Positions 1 to 8,477 are shown, numbered from the stretch's first letter. The stretch is DNA of 64,000 nucleotides from Bacteroidaceae bacterium (GCA_024697945.1 JAILRU010000091.1:1-64000), one strand, 5' to 3'. Numbers and translations: made by a program. The notes: generated from the sequence alone by a model not told the origin.

Positions 1-588
1 ATAATGGTCGATTCTTAGGTTTTTCTTGCCCCAAAGCGTCTGGAACCAGGTCCATCTGTTGCTGATTCCTGCCAGCTTTTCGTTCTCGTCGGAAAGCAAC
101 GCCATCATCTCATCGGCTATCACTGCCATCTGGGCCCTCGAAAGTCCGACGGGCTGGTAGTGGTCGTCTATCATGCCAGCCTGCTGCAGACGCTGCCACA
201 TGAGCATGGCCTTCTCTGTGCTGAGCTTCGCAGGCAGCGGGCCGTCACCTTGCTTTGCCGTCTTGTTGGAGATTGGCGACCTGAGCGAGGACTCTGTCTT
301 GATGGAACTGAACGCCGACAGCATCTGCTGGAACTGCTCCTGCCTGCGCTTCTCGGCCTGCTCCTGCTCGGCTTTCTCTGTCTGCTTGATTTTGCCCATT
401 GCGCCACAATAGGCAGCCTTGCACTCGCCGCCATAGAACTTCAGCACATTGGAAAGGATTTCAATATTCGCCTTGGCTACGTCAGGCCCGCCATTCTCCA
501 GATAGAACGCAACAGTGTCTTCCATCACCTTGTGGGCGATGGAGCACCCCTTGTGGGGACAGGTTCGACAAAGCTGCAGGTTCTGCAT
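1..588 (-). CDS. Hypothetical protein, incomplete at the left edge
   Basis: An open frame of 196 codons runs from an ATG at 588 down to base 1 without a stop, so the C-terminus lies outside the window. The N-terminus has a cysteine cluster (CRTCPHKGC, residues 7-15) and a second pair (CKAAYC, about residues 55-60), which could bind a metal. A Glu/Gln/Lys-rich, probably coiled-coil stretch follows (about residues 68-90), then a segment with SRAQMAVIADEMMALLS. No signal peptide or membrane segment is visible, so it is probably cytoplasmic. I do not recognise the family. It overlaps a candidate small gene at its 5' end. Confidence 0.6.
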   Translation of the reverse strand, partial: MQNLQLCRTCPHKGCSIAHKVMEDTVAFYLENGGPDVAKANIEILSNVLKFYGGECKAAYCGAMGKIKQTEKAEQEQAEKRRQEQFQQMLSAFSSIKTESSLRSPISNKTAKQGDGPLPAKLSTEKAMLMWQRLQQAGMIDDHYQPVGLSRAQMAVIADEMMALLSDENEKLAGISNRWTWFQTLWGKKNLRIDHY

Positions 589-799
589 GGTGAATAATGG
601 ATTTGGGTTGAAGCGTGTTTTTAAAAGAAATAATTGTTTTGTCGCAAGACAGACTGTAAGTAAAAGCAATTATTTCGCCGCCGCCGTTGATTCCAAGACT
701 CTGTAGCACGACTTCGCTGGCCCGTCTGCCCAAAGCAGCCGAGCCGATTCCCGCGTACTTGTTATGGTCACATCTTGGTCTCAACATATCCCTCATCAT
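482..799 (-). CDS. Candidate small ORF upstream of the edge gene
   Basis: A 105-codon frame starting MMRDMLRPRCDHNKYAG. Support: its start lies 46 bases below a good minus-strand -7 box (845-852), the usual spacing in this window, and residues 1-70 read like protein (GIGSAALGRRASEVVLQS, then GINGGGEIIAF). Against: the last third overlaps the 5' end of the next gene in another frame and looks like a shadow. The real gene may end earlier, or the frame may be a frameshifted remnant. No family recognised. Confidence 0.3.
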   Translation of the reverse strand: MMRDMLRPRCDHNKYAGIGSAALGRRASEVVLQSLGINGGGEIIAFTYSLSCDKTIISFKNTLQPKSIIHHAEPAALSNLSPQGVLHRPQGDGRHCCVLSGEWRA

Positions 800-844
800 T
801 CGCCTTTTTTCAGTTTTCTCCCCCTTGGTGTGCGAATATCTTGG

Positions 845-852
845 CAAAGGTA
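845..852 (-). promoter_or_regulatory. Minus-strand -7 promoter box
   Basis: CAAAGGTA on the plus strand reads TACCTTTG on the minus strand, a perfect TAnnTTTG box. It would drive the leftward genes at 799 and 588. No good -33 TTTG is present at 19-21 bases. Confidence 0.5.
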
Positions 853-1040
853 CAACAATTTATTGGTTTACTAAAAAACTAATGCAAACTTTGTGCGGAA
901 ACCTTCATTTCTTTAACTAATTTTAATATATGCACCCCCGCTTTAACATATAATAGCATTTGATTGCAAATGGGACCTTTGCCCATGCCAATGCTTATAA
1001 AATTTTAACACTTTTCTTTACAAAATAATGTTCAAAATGC

Positions 1041-1071
1041 TTGCATATTTCGATATTTTTTCGTACCTTTG
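1041..1071 (+). promoter_or_regulatory. Bacteroidetes-type promoter of the small cassette
   Basis: TTG at 1041-1043, 20 bases, then TACCTTTG at 1064-1071. This fits the Bacteroidetes primary sigma consensus. It lies about 80 bases upstream of the mini-protein gene at 1153. Confidence 0.65.
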
Positions 1072-1152
1072 CATAGGATTTAGGAATGAACCTAATACCA
1101 TGAGAAACACCTTATTAAACCTTAATTATTAACAATTTAAACGTACAAAGCC

Positions 1153-1242
1153 ATGAACAAGACACTTAAGAGAATTCTTCAGATTATCGGTTACATCATC
1201 GCTGCCATCCTTGGCGCCACAGGGGAAGCTATGATGATGTAG
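1153..1242 (+). CDS. Smalltalk-type mini-protein (29 aa)
   Basis: ATG to TAG encodes 29 residues: MNKTLKRILQIIGYIIAAIL, then GATGEAMMM. A short basic N-terminus, one hydrophobic helix (about 8-22) and a very short tail match the smalltalk family of Bacteroidales mini-proteins. That family typically lies just upstream of a cell-wall amidase or peptidase, as here (M15 peptidase at 1498). Its function is not known; a phage-derived lysis or membrane role is a guess. The ORF is too short for ordinary gene finders. Confidence 0.6.
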   Translation: MNKTLKRILQIIGYIIAAILGATGEAMMM

Positions 1243-1243
1243 G

Positions 1244-1501
1244 ATGTATGATGTAAAATGTGTGATTACCATGAAAAACACTTGCTTCAAAACCTCTCAG
1301 TATGCCAGTGCGGTGCTGCTCATCGTCAGCAGCATCGCTCTGGTTACCTACCAGGTCGTCAGCATCGACGACGTGGCTCCCGGACTGCTCTACTACGTGG
1401 CGCAGTCGTTCCTGCTGGCTGGTTCCATCTTCGGCCTCGACCAGTATATCCGTCTCATCGCAAAAAAGATACTTGACAAAAACGAAAGGAGGGATCTATG
1501 A
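1244..1501 (+). CDS. Small two-helix membrane protein, holin-like position
   Basis: 85 residues from ATG 1244; an in-frame ATG at 1271 (MKNTCFKTSQ) is an equally plausible start. Two hydrophobic helices (about 20-40 and 46-64) are followed by a charged tail (KKILDKNERRDL), the layout of a small inner-membrane protein. Its stop overlaps the ATG of the M15 peptidase by four bases (ATGA), so the two are probably translationally coupled. Size, topology and pairing with a wall peptidase suggest a holin-like partner, but no family motif proves it. Confidence 0.6.
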   Translation: MYDVKCVITMKNTCFKTSQYASAVLLIVSSIALVTYQVVSIDDVAPGLLYYVAQSFLLAGSIFGLDQYIRLIAKKILDKNERRDL

Positions 1502-1914
1502 AAGACAACTTCCAAGATATCCAGCTCTCGGCGCACTTCCGCCTGAGCGAATTCCTCAACCTACAGAAACACCCAGGGAACATCCCAACGGTACGCGACG
1601 TTGACAACCTGACCTACGGGTGTCTCAACCTATTGGAACCTGCCAGACAGCATGTGGGGCCCATCATCGTTAACTCGGGCTTCAGGAACGCCGAGGTGAA
1701 CAGGATGGTCGGCGGTGTCAGGGGCTCCCAGCACCTCACCGGCCAGGCTGCCGACATCCGCACAAGCGACCCCAGGCAATTCCATCTCCTCATCGCGTTC
1801 CTCAGGATGAACCCGCACACCGACCAGCTCCTCACCGGCCCCGGCTGGCTCCATATCTCGTGGAACCCCTACGCCCAGCCCCGCCACGACATCAGAATCG
1901 GGTACTACCAGTGA
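1498..1914 (+). CDS. M15 family zinc D,D-peptidase
   Basis: 138 residues, close to the usual length of a lone M15 (peptidase M15_3) domain. The zinc-binding motif SQHLTGQAADI (about 81-91, the SxHxxGxAxD pattern) and the downstream LHISW (about 118-122) supply the expected His/Asp/His ligands. The enzyme should cleave D-Ala-D-Ala-type bonds in peptidoglycan. No signal peptide is visible, as in phage-type endolysins, so export may depend on the small membrane proteins just upstream. It is the last gene of the 1153-1914 cassette; a duplicated module begins exactly at its stop codon. Confidence 0.85.
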   Translation: MKDNFQDIQLSAHFRLSEFLNLQKHPGNIPTVRDVDNLTYGCLNLLEPARQHVGPIIVNSGFRNAEVNRMVGGVRGSQHLTGQAADIRTSDPRQFHLLIAFLRMNPHTDQLLTGPGWLHISWNPYAQPRHDIRIGYYQ

Positions 1915-2010
1915 GCAACAGAATAAAGGTCTTTTGTCCCCTTTCTGCAGTTTTTCCAGATATGATACATATTTTTCCTAAAATGATACATCCGTTTTGC
2001 CGGCTCTTCG

Positions 2011-2018
2011 TACCTTTG
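2011..2018 (+). promoter_or_regulatory. -7 promoter box before the first 64-aa gene
   Basis: TACCTTTG, the same box as at 13725 in the other module copy. Here the leader to the ATG at 2189 is about 170 bases because of the insertion; in copy 2 it is under 20. Confidence 0.55.
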
Positions 2019-2188
2019 CCCCCGATTTAACAATCGATGGCGAGAACGGACGAAGCAGCGAGCGCCAACATGCTTGCATGATTGGCCAAGTCGCACCGGA
2101 CGTGGGCAAAGCCAACGGGCTGCGCCTCAGCAAAGAGCGAGCTCTCTGCATTCGGTTTGCACCGTCCTTGCGGCAAAATTCAGACAAA

Positions 2189-2383
2189 ATGGAAACATCA
2201 TTTGTTATAGCAGTGGCATTGGGCGTCGCCTTCGTGGTGGTAATCCTCGCCATGGTGGCCGTCATCGTCTTCCAGCGGTGGCGCATCAGCGACCAAAATG
2301 TCCACCTGAAGCAGTTCATCGACGAGAACATCGAACTGCACGAGGAATTGAATAAGGTAAAAATGACAAGGAGAAGTAGATAA
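2189..2383 (+). CDS. Small single-pass membrane protein, copy 1
   Basis: 64 residues. One long N-terminal hydrophobic helix (about 4-28, FVIAVALGVAFVVVILAMVA) is followed by a charged, probably coiled-coil segment (HLKQFIDENIELHEELNKVK). A longer frame exists upstream from 1997, but the paralog at 13751 conserves only the part from this ATG. The two copies differ mainly in the tail. No family recognised. Its fixed position before a secreted-protein gene in both copies suggests an envelope-linked or leader role, which is inference. Confidence 0.65.
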   Translation: METSFVIAVALGVAFVVVILAMVAVIVFQRWRISDQNVHLKQFIDENIELHEELNKVKMTRRSR

Positions 2384-2442
2384 TTCATAATTCAAAATTC
2401 AAAATTCAAAATTGCCTCGCGGCATCTAAATCCACAATTACT

Positions 2443-3393
2443 ATGATGAAAAAGATTCTTATGACGTGGGCAGCCGTCCTTTGCTGCTTCATTAGTGTTA
2501 ATGCTCAGACGACAGAGACTGAGAGCAGCTCAGAAAAGTACCTCCGGCTGTCCAAGGAGGCCGACGAGAACCCCACCGACTGGAAAGCTCAGCTGGAGAT
2601 AGCACACGTCCTGCTCGACAAGGATGGTGGCTTCTACAACATGCATAGGGGCGCAAGTTACTATGAACGCATCTACCATCTGGCCATCAACTACGACATC
2701 AACAAGGAAATACCTGACTCGGTGATTCAGGAGTCCTGCATGATGCTGTTGACAGCAGCTGCCGACAAGAAAGACATAGATAAAAGCCTGTTCTATATCG
2801 ACGAGATGAAGCATGCCCAGAAAGTGGGCGTGGATATTAAAGACGACGTCCTGAATATGTGCGATGTGTATGGCGCCATGTACAATATGATTAAAGAAGA
2901 CAACCTGAAAGCCCTAATGAACATGATGGATTTGCGCGAAAGGATTGCCCAAATGGGGCTGCCAGGCATTGAACATACAGATATGATGACCGCTATGTTG
3001 TTCGACAATGTAATAGAACTAAGCAAGTCTTTGTTTGGAGATAAGCTGCTGGAACTGACGTTGGACGGCAAGAAGTACATATTTATTGCATTGGGAGACT
3101 GGAACATAGAAAAGCCGTTTATGGGGTGGACAAGCTTTATGACAGCTGACGAGGACGAAAAGGAGAAAATGCTCAAATTGGCCTATGGCGAGGACGGTGT
3201 TGTCCATGACGATCTGCATGGCAAATTGGAATTTAGCTTCTTTTGCAACAAAGACGGCGTTGTGCCGCAGGAAAACGCCAATACCCGACTGATAACTGTC
3301 ACGCCCGAACAACGCCAGAAGATGGTGGAGGCATACCACAGCTACCTGAAAAAGGCAAAGAAGGTACGAATAAGCGAGCACAATACAAAATAA
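2443..3393 (+). CDS. Secreted protein of unknown function with the shared signal peptide
   Basis: 316 residues. The signal peptide (MMKKILMTWAAVLCC, cleavage near NAQ-TT) is nearly identical in DNA to those of five other genes in this region. The mature part is mainly helical and charged (LRLSKEADENPTDWKAQLEI, about 34-53), resembling Bacteroidetes DUF4919-like/TPR-like secreted proteins; that match is tentative. There is no lipobox. The last 11 codons and the stop lie inside an element that recurs inverted at about 11880-11946, so the present C-terminus was probably created by recombination. Confidence 0.65.
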   Translation: MMKKILMTWAAVLCCFISVNAQTTETESSSEKYLRLSKEADENPTDWKAQLEIAHVLLDKDGGFYNMHRGASYYERIYHLAINYDINKEIPDSVIQESCMMLLTAAADKKDIDKSLFYIDEMKHAQKVGVDIKDDVLNMCDVYGAMYNMIKEDNLKALMNMMDLRERIAQMGLPGIEHTDMMTAMLFDNVIELSKSLFGDKLLELTLDGKKYIFIALGDWNIEKPFMGWTSFMTADEDEKEKMLKLAYGEDGVVHDDLHGKLEFSFFCNKDGVVPQENANTRLITVTPEQRQKMVEAYHSYLKKAKKVRISEHNTK

Positions 3394-3428
3394 AACTTTT
3401 TTATTGTCGAGCGCAGAAGTAGCTCGAC
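3361..3428. repeat. Inverted copy of a promoter-bearing element
   Basis: Bases 3361-3390 match the reverse complement of 11917-11946 exactly, and a further GTCGAGCG-containing part matches 11880-11900. A hairpin (GTCGAGC at 3406-3412 with GCTCGAC at 3422-3428) lies at the right end. The promoter box contained in the 11.9 kb copy is broken here by a three-base insertion. The element supplies the 3' end of the upstream gene. Confidence 0.75.
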
Positions 3429-3451
3429 GAAGTCAAGGAAAAGAAATAATT

Positions 3452-5527
3452 ATGGATGTTAAATACAAATTACTGGCCGTCGCGGCCTTGTTCTTCTCCT
3501 TCTTCGCTTGCGGGAAGTGGGAGAATAAAGGACTGACAGACCATTCAAGCACCGGCTACAGCCACACAGACTCCATTATTATCAACCAAGGTCTCATGGC
3601 GAGGGATTCTGTCCGCACTGCGTTCCTCATCGACAGCCTGGAGAAGACCGGCGACCTCAGTACGATGGCTGCTGCGGTGTTCCGCGCCATCCGTTACGAG
3701 ACTTTATGCCGGCGCACCGATTACGATATCGTGGCTGAAAAGTTATTCACCCGTGCATATAGTCTCGCCCAACCAGAAGACCACCTGAAGTGGTATTACA
3801 ACTATTGTGGCAATCATCTCGCCTATTTTCTGTATATGGGGCACAACTACGAGGGCTTCCTCCGTGTGGCAGTACCTCTGCTCACCACATCGGACTCGCT
3901 CGGCAACAGTCCCACAGACCAGACCCACCTCTATTCGCTGTTGTGCTGTTGCTACGTGAAACTGGATCAGCCCGCCAAGGCCATTGAGGCCGGCAAGAAG
4001 TCCCGCGCATACTGTTGGGATGTGCTCGCCAAGGACTCCACACCGGGCATCCATCGGCTGTTCATCAATTCCTATGCCCGCATCAAGGATGCCTACGTCC
4101 GGGTGAAGGATTGGGAGAAGACTCGAGAATGGTTGGACTTCAACGACTCCATCGGACGTCTTTATAAGCGGCGTCACCCTGATGACCCCGTATGGTCCAT
4201 CTACGACGGCTATGCTCATTTGGACCGCGCCATCAAGACGTGGAGTTTGGGACTGAAGGATTCTGCCGCCGCAGAATATGCGGAGTTCAGGAAATACAGA
4301 TGTGCTTACGATATCGTCGGCCTTACGCAGAGCAACGACTACCTGATGCCTGCTGAGCGTTGGGAAGATGCCGCAGACAACTATCGGGCACTGGATTGGT
4401 TCATCGGCAACTGCGTTTCGGAAGTCTTTATGGAGGAAATCTATTCCTACTATATGCCCAAGTTCCGTGCCAACTACAATGCCGGGCGTATGGACTCTGC
4501 CCTTTTCGTGGCTAAACAAATCTCAGAGATATTCGACTCTACCTATATCCGGCAGAAACGCAATCAGATGGCAGAGATGGCCACCATCTACGACACGCAG
4601 GGTAAGGAGATGGAGATTGCCCGTCAAAAGGTGGAACTCTCACACGAACGCTGGTTAGGCACACTCGCGGCCATGGGACTCATCACCACGTTCTTTATTA
4701 TATATACCTGGTACAGACGCCGGGTCGGAAAACGGCTCGAAGCCGCTCACGTGAAGTTGCAGGAGGCCTACGACCAGTTGGAGGAGACCACAACCGCCAA
4801 GGAGCGCATCGAATCGGAGCTGCGCATCGCCCGTAACATCCAGATGTCGATGGTGCCAGGCGTCTTCCCTGAGCGCGAAGGACTTGATATGTTCGCCTCG
4901 ATGGTTCCTGCCAAGGAGGTGGGCGGCGACCTCTACGGCTATGTCCTCCACGGCGACCGCCTTTACTTCTGTGTGGGCGACGTCTCGGGCAAGGGCGTGC
5001 CTGCCTCCCTCTTCATGGCACAGAGCTCAAGGCTCTTCCGAACCCTCGCTTCCGAGGACATGGCTCCTTCCGAAATCGCTGTGCGCATGAATGACGAGTT
5101 GGTCGATGGCAATGACAGTTGTATGTTTGTGACCATGTTCATCGGACTTCTCCACCTCGACACGGCCTGCCTTGACTTCTGCAACTGCGGACACAATCCG
5201 CCAATCCTTGTTGATGACAAGCAGGTTGCCGCTTTCCTTGAAATAAAGCATGTCAACCAGCCGCTCGGCCTCATGGGTGGCATCCCCTTCACTGGCGAGA
5301 CCGTCTCCGACATCCGTGGCCGTCAGTTGCTCATCTATACCGACGGACTGAACGAGGCTGAGAACCGGCAGCATGAGCTGCTTGGAGACAAACGTCTCCT
5401 GGAACTGATGGCCTGCAACCTCAATTCCCACGAAGTCATCGAGATGCTGAAGAAGGCTGTAAAGCAGCACAGGGATGGTGCCGAACCCAACGACGACCTG
5501 ACGCTGATGTGCCTGAAACTGTCCTAA
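3452..5527 (+). CDS. TPR-type periplasmic sensor with SpoIIE/PP2C phosphatase output
   Basis: 691 residues from ATG 3452. This start is preferred to 3404 because it begins a lipoprotein-like signal (MDVKYKLLAVAALFF, then FFAC). The helical part to about residue 395 reads as TPR-like repeats facing the periplasm. A membrane helix (about 400-420, ITTFFIIYTWYRRR) and coiled coil (about 425-460) lead to a SpoIIE/PP2C domain with RIARNIQMSMVP, EVGGDLYGY, VGDVSGKGVPASLFMA and YTDGLNEAEN. The metal-binding Asp residues of GGD and GDVSGKG are present. Such proteins dephosphorylate anti-sigma-factor antagonists in other bacteria; no partner gene is seen here. A lipobox together with a downstream membrane helix is notable; the same plan recurs at 11975. 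Confidence 0.85.
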   Translation: MDVKYKLLAVAALFFSFFACGKWENKGLTDHSSTGYSHTDSIIINQGLMARDSVRTAFLIDSLEKTGDLSTMAAAVFRAIRYETLCRRTDYDIVAEKLFTRAYSLAQPEDHLKWYYNYCGNHLAYFLYMGHNYEGFLRVAVPLLTTSDSLGNSPTDQTHLYSLLCCCYVKLDQPAKAIEAGKKSRAYCWDVLAKDSTPGIHRLFINSYARIKDAYVRVKDWEKTREWLDFNDSIGRLYKRRHPDDPVWSIYDGYAHLDRAIKTWSLGLKDSAAAEYAEFRKYRCAYDIVGLTQSNDYLMPAERWEDAADNYRALDWFIGNCVSEVFMEEIYSYYMPKFRANYNAGRMDSALFVAKQISEIFDSTYIRQKRNQMAEMATIYDTQGKEMEIARQKVELSHERWLGTLAAMGLITTFFIIYTWYRRRVGKRLEAAHVKLQEAYDQLEETTTAKERIESELRIARNIQMSMVPGVFPEREGLDMFASMVPAKEVGGDLYGYVLHGDRLYFCVGDVSGKGVPASLFMAQSSRLFRTLASEDMAPSEIAVRMNDELVDGNDSCMFVTMFIGLLHLDTACLDFCNCGHNPPILVDDKQVAAFLEIKHVNQPLGLMGGIPFTGETVSDIRGRQLLIYTDGLNEAENRQHELLGDKRLLELMACNLNSHEVIEMLKKAVKQHRDGAEPNDDLTLMCLKLS

Positions 5528-5559
5528 TATTTAAACATCAATATTAATATAAACAACTT

Positions 5560-6432
5560 ATGAAAAAGATTCTCATGGCTGCAGCAGCCGTCCTTTGCTG
5601 CATCACAATCGCTTCGGCTCAGGAAGGCAGGAACCAGACATCTGACATCACGCTGGGAGACGTGCAATATGCCCACCACGACGAGAAAATGTCGGCAGGC
5701 GAGGCCGTCGGCAAGATTCTCACCGGTGCGTTGACCGGTCAGACCTCCGTGCAGGCCACCAAATACGAGGCGGATGTGAAGAACGCCATCATCAAGGGAC
5801 TCTCGGGTGCCTACCGTTTCCGTTACAACGATGGGCTTCAGACGGGTGACCTCGCCGAAGAAGGCAACATCGTGGCCGATGCCATCATCACCAACATACA
5901 GGCAAAGTCGAACACCCAAACGTGGAAGGACACAAAAGGCAAGACCCAGTTCTCAACCTATTATACCGGCATTGCCGAGGCCATGCTCACGCTGAAGGAT
6001 GCCAAGACTGGCGAAGTTATTCTCAATACCTCGTTCAAGGGACAGGGCACAACCGTCTCATCGTTCTCCACCTCCGACCAGGCCATCCGTGACGCCCTCG
6101 GCAAACTATCGAACCGCATCACCGCCTGGCTCAATACGTTCAAACCCTTACAGGCAAACATCGTAGAAGGTTCCACCGCCAAGAAAGACAAACAGAAAGA
6201 GGTTTATATCGACTTGGGCAGCAGCGAGGGAGCCTTCGTTGGCCTTCACATGGGTGTTTTCAAAGTCAAGACCGTGGCCGGAAAGGAGGCCAAGACGCAG
6301 ATTGGCAAGCTGAAGATTGAGGCCGTCGAGGGTGACGAAATCAGCCTCTGCAAGGTGCAGAGCGGCGGCAAGGACATCAAGGCCGCCATCGAAGCCGGAC
6401 AGCAGTTACAGGTAATAAGTATCGACAAATAA
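5560..6432 (+). CDS. Secreted CsgG/FlgT-like protein with the shared signal peptide
   Basis: 290 residues. The signal peptide MKKILMAAAAVLCC (cleavage near ASAQ) is of the shared type. The mature part has a CsgG/LpoB-like feel (VGKILTGALTGQTSVQATKY; repeated beta strands about 90-180). The C-terminal 80 residues, from VYIDLGSSEGAFVGLHMGVF, resemble the FlgT C-terminal domain. No lipobox is present, so it is probably soluble in the periplasm. It follows the phosphatase sensor by 33 bases and precedes the C11 protease by 27, so the three may be co-transcribed. The family assignment is inference from pattern only. Confidence 0.65.
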   Translation: MKKILMAAAAVLCCITIASAQEGRNQTSDITLGDVQYAHHDEKMSAGEAVGKILTGALTGQTSVQATKYEADVKNAIIKGLSGAYRFRYNDGLQTGDLAEEGNIVADAIITNIQAKSNTQTWKDTKGKTQFSTYYTGIAEAMLTLKDAKTGEVILNTSFKGQGTTVSSFSTSDQAIRDALGKLSNRITAWLNTFKPLQANIVEGSTAKKDKQKEVYIDLGSSEGAFVGLHMGVFKVKTVAGKEAKTQIGKLKIEAVEGDEISLCKVQSGGKDIKAAIEAGQQLQVISIDK

Positions 6433-6458
6433 TAATAACTTAACTATAACAAGACAAA

Positions 6459-8249
6459 ATGAAAAAGATTCTCATGACGATAGCAGCCGTCCTTTGCTGC
6501 TGGGTGACAATGACAGTCTTCACCGCTTGTAGCGAAGACGATGAAAACGAACCCAAGGAATACACCTACAACATCTCGATGAACTTTGGTGGATACTCTT
6601 GGACAGATGATGGCATGAATTATAATGAGTGGCAAGCCGCTGTTATGGGTGCATACATGACAGCAATCGGTGTGACGACGGAAACGTTCACACTGCAAGG
6701 CACGCTGGCCGAGTGCGACCAGAAGGTGCTTGAGGCATGTCAGGAGGCTGAGAAGAAGGTAGCCACCCTCAGGGGCGGCACGGCCATTATAACGGTGAAG
6801 AACGTCACGACCAGCAAGACGGTCTATACCTACAACATCGAGCCGGCGCCGACACCTAAGGCCGACTATGCCATTCTATTCTACGGCGCAGGCGGTTCAA
6901 CCCTCGACAGGGCAATCGTACAAAACATGATTCAGTTCTTCCAGGGCAAGGCAGAGAGTTATGAACGCGTGAGCATCGCGGCGCAGTATAAATTCTCGAC
7001 CGTTGAAAACATGATAGAAGTTGGCGTAAATGAACCATTTGCACAGAAATATGACAGCAAGACCGTCCGCTTCGTGGTTGAAGCCGACCAGACGGATCCC
7101 GAAACGAAAGCATATCAGACATTTGCAAACTCTATATACGGTGAGACGAACGCCGACTGCACCTGTCCCGACTCGCTGACCAACTTCATCAACTGGGCTA
7201 CCAAGGCATGTCCCGCCAAGAACTATCTGCTCATCCTCTCCGACCACGGCAGTGGCTACATGCCCGACGGCGAGTTGCCCGAGACAGGCGAGACCCGTGG
7301 CATCATCTTCGATGACGGCAAAGCAGCTAAACACTTCACCGCCAAGAGCCTCAAGCGCGCCATTGCTGCTGCCAATGCCAGGATGCAGACCATCTACTTG
7401 GATGCCTGCCTGATGAACTGCGTAGAGTACCAGTTCGAGTTGAAGGACTTAGCCGACTACCTCGTGCTCTCCACCTTCATCGTGCCAGGCTACGGTGGTC
7501 ACTACGACTTCCTGGTTGACCAACTGGCCGCCCATCCCACCGACATCGAGGCTGCACTCAAAGAGTACAACCGGCAGACTGTCGCCTTCTGGGACGAGAG
7601 GTATGAGGGGCGTTACGACTACCACGACATGAGTGTCATCCGCACCGCCAAACTCGATGCCTTCGGACAGAAGTGGCGCGCCTTCACCGACAAAATCATC
7701 GCAGCCTATCAGAGCGGCGAGGCACTGAAGCAGAAAATCGATTCTGTCACCAAGTACACCTTCCGCATCATTAATGATAATCCTTCATACGACATCGTGC
7801 ACTACTACAAACAAATGTACAGAGTGGCTCCTGAAGTGCTCGGCGAGGACTTCTTCAATGAGTTGGATGCATCCTTCTGGGCTACCGTCGTGAGCAAGCA
7901 GACAAGTAACTTCCTGCAGGAGAGGGGAAACAGCGTGGATGCCAGCATCTTGCTCGGCACCAAGGGACACTACCGCCGCTACACCTATAATGGCGACCTT
8001 GATAACCTTGAGTTAGACTTCTTCCTCCAATTTGAAGCTGACGGCTCGAGGTCGTGCTTCTACGACAACGAATACCATCCGCGCTCACCTTGGGGCGGCA
8101 CGTTGGAATCCACTTACTGCCAACTGGCCTTCGACAAAGCCACGGGCTGGAGCCGCTGGATGCTGCTGAACGAGCAGGAGCCCTTCCCCGTAGGCCTTTC
8201 CGACTTCAATTACGTTCCCGGCACCTTGGAACAAGACAAACAGGAATAG
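6459..8249 (+). CDS. C11 family (clostripain) cysteine protease lipoprotein
   Basis: 596 residues. The signal peptide of the shared type ends in a lipobox (FTACSEDDENE), so the protein should be lipid-anchored. The C11 catalytic pair is visible: His263 in SDHGSGYMPDG and Cys317 in YLDACLMNCVEYQFEL. About 110 residues before the catalytic part form a separate beta-type domain. C11 proteases (clan CD) cut after Arg or Lys; fragipain of Bacteroides fragilis, which activates a secreted toxin, belongs to this family. Nearby C10 and C13 proteases and a MACPF protein suggest a shared secreted programme. Confidence 0.9.
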   Translation: MKKILMTIAAVLCCWVTMTVFTACSEDDENEPKEYTYNISMNFGGYSWTDDGMNYNEWQAAVMGAYMTAIGVTTETFTLQGTLAECDQKVLEACQEAEKKVATLRGGTAIITVKNVTTSKTVYTYNIEPAPTPKADYAILFYGAGGSTLDRAIVQNMIQFFQGKAESYERVSIAAQYKFSTVENMIEVGVNEPFAQKYDSKTVRFVVEADQTDPETKAYQTFANSIYGETNADCTCPDSLTNFINWATKACPAKNYLLILSDHGSGYMPDGELPETGETRGIIFDDGKAAKHFTAKSLKRAIAAANARMQTIYLDACLMNCVEYQFELKDLADYLVLSTFIVPGYGGHYDFLVDQLAAHPTDIEAALKEYNRQTVAFWDERYEGRYDYHDMSVIRTAKLDAFGQKWRAFTDKIIAAYQSGEALKQKIDSVTKYTFRIINDNPSYDIVHYYKQMYRVAPEVLGEDFFNELDASFWATVVSKQTSNFLQERGNSVDASILLGTKGHYRRYTYNGDLDNLELDFFLQFEADGSRSCFYDNEYHPRSPWGGTLESTYCQLAFDKATGWSRWMLLNEQEPFPVGLSDFNYVPGTLEQDKQE

Positions 8250-8252
8250 ACA

Positions 8253-8477
8253 ATGAAAAAGATTCTCATGGCTGAAGCAGTATGACGAGGCCATCGCCAC
8301 GCTCGGCCACCGCAGGGACTTCCGCGACGGCGAACAGACCGTCACGTTGTATGGACAAGATGCAACCACAGCCTGTCAGTCGCGTCGTGCCGAACGCAAG
8401 GCCGTCGAGCCGCTCGTCAAGACCCACTGGGTACTGGCATTTACATCGTTGGCGGTAAAAAAGTAGTGACTAAGTAA
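8253..8477 (+). pseudogene. Chimeric remnant of a C10 protease gene
   Basis: It starts like the signal-peptide genes (MKKILMA) and then jumps to sequence nearly identical to 14338-14493, the prodomain of the C10 protease, but out of frame. It ends with an unrelated tail that reads GTGIYIVGGKKVVTK and a stop. The left join falls in a short match (TGGCTGAAGCAG against TGGCTGCAGCAG), the right join near CACTGGG/TACTGG. Two recombinations between secreted-protein genes explain it. It follows the C11 gene by three bases. Confidence 0.85.

Larger units (their letters stand above)
800..1152. other. Divergent intergenic region
   Basis: This AT-rich gap separates the leftward edge genes from the rightward smalltalk cassette. 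It holds the two divergent promoters listed separately and the leader before the ATG at 1153. I see no gene, strong terminator or tRNA in it. Confidence 0.6.
1914..2487 (+). repeat. Copy 1 of a duplicated promoter/small-gene/signal-peptide module
   Basis: This segment matches 13579-14042 almost base for base. It spans AGCAACAGAATAAAGG, a promoter, the 64-residue membrane protein gene, AATTCAAAATTC words, and the signal-peptide codons of the next gene up to TTTGCTGC. Copy 1 lacks the GC-rich terminator hairpin present in copy 2 (13606-13645) and carries about 150 extra bases between promoter and gene (about 2020-2171). The similarity stops at the end of the signal peptide; the downstream proteins are unrelated. 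Confidence 0.85.
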
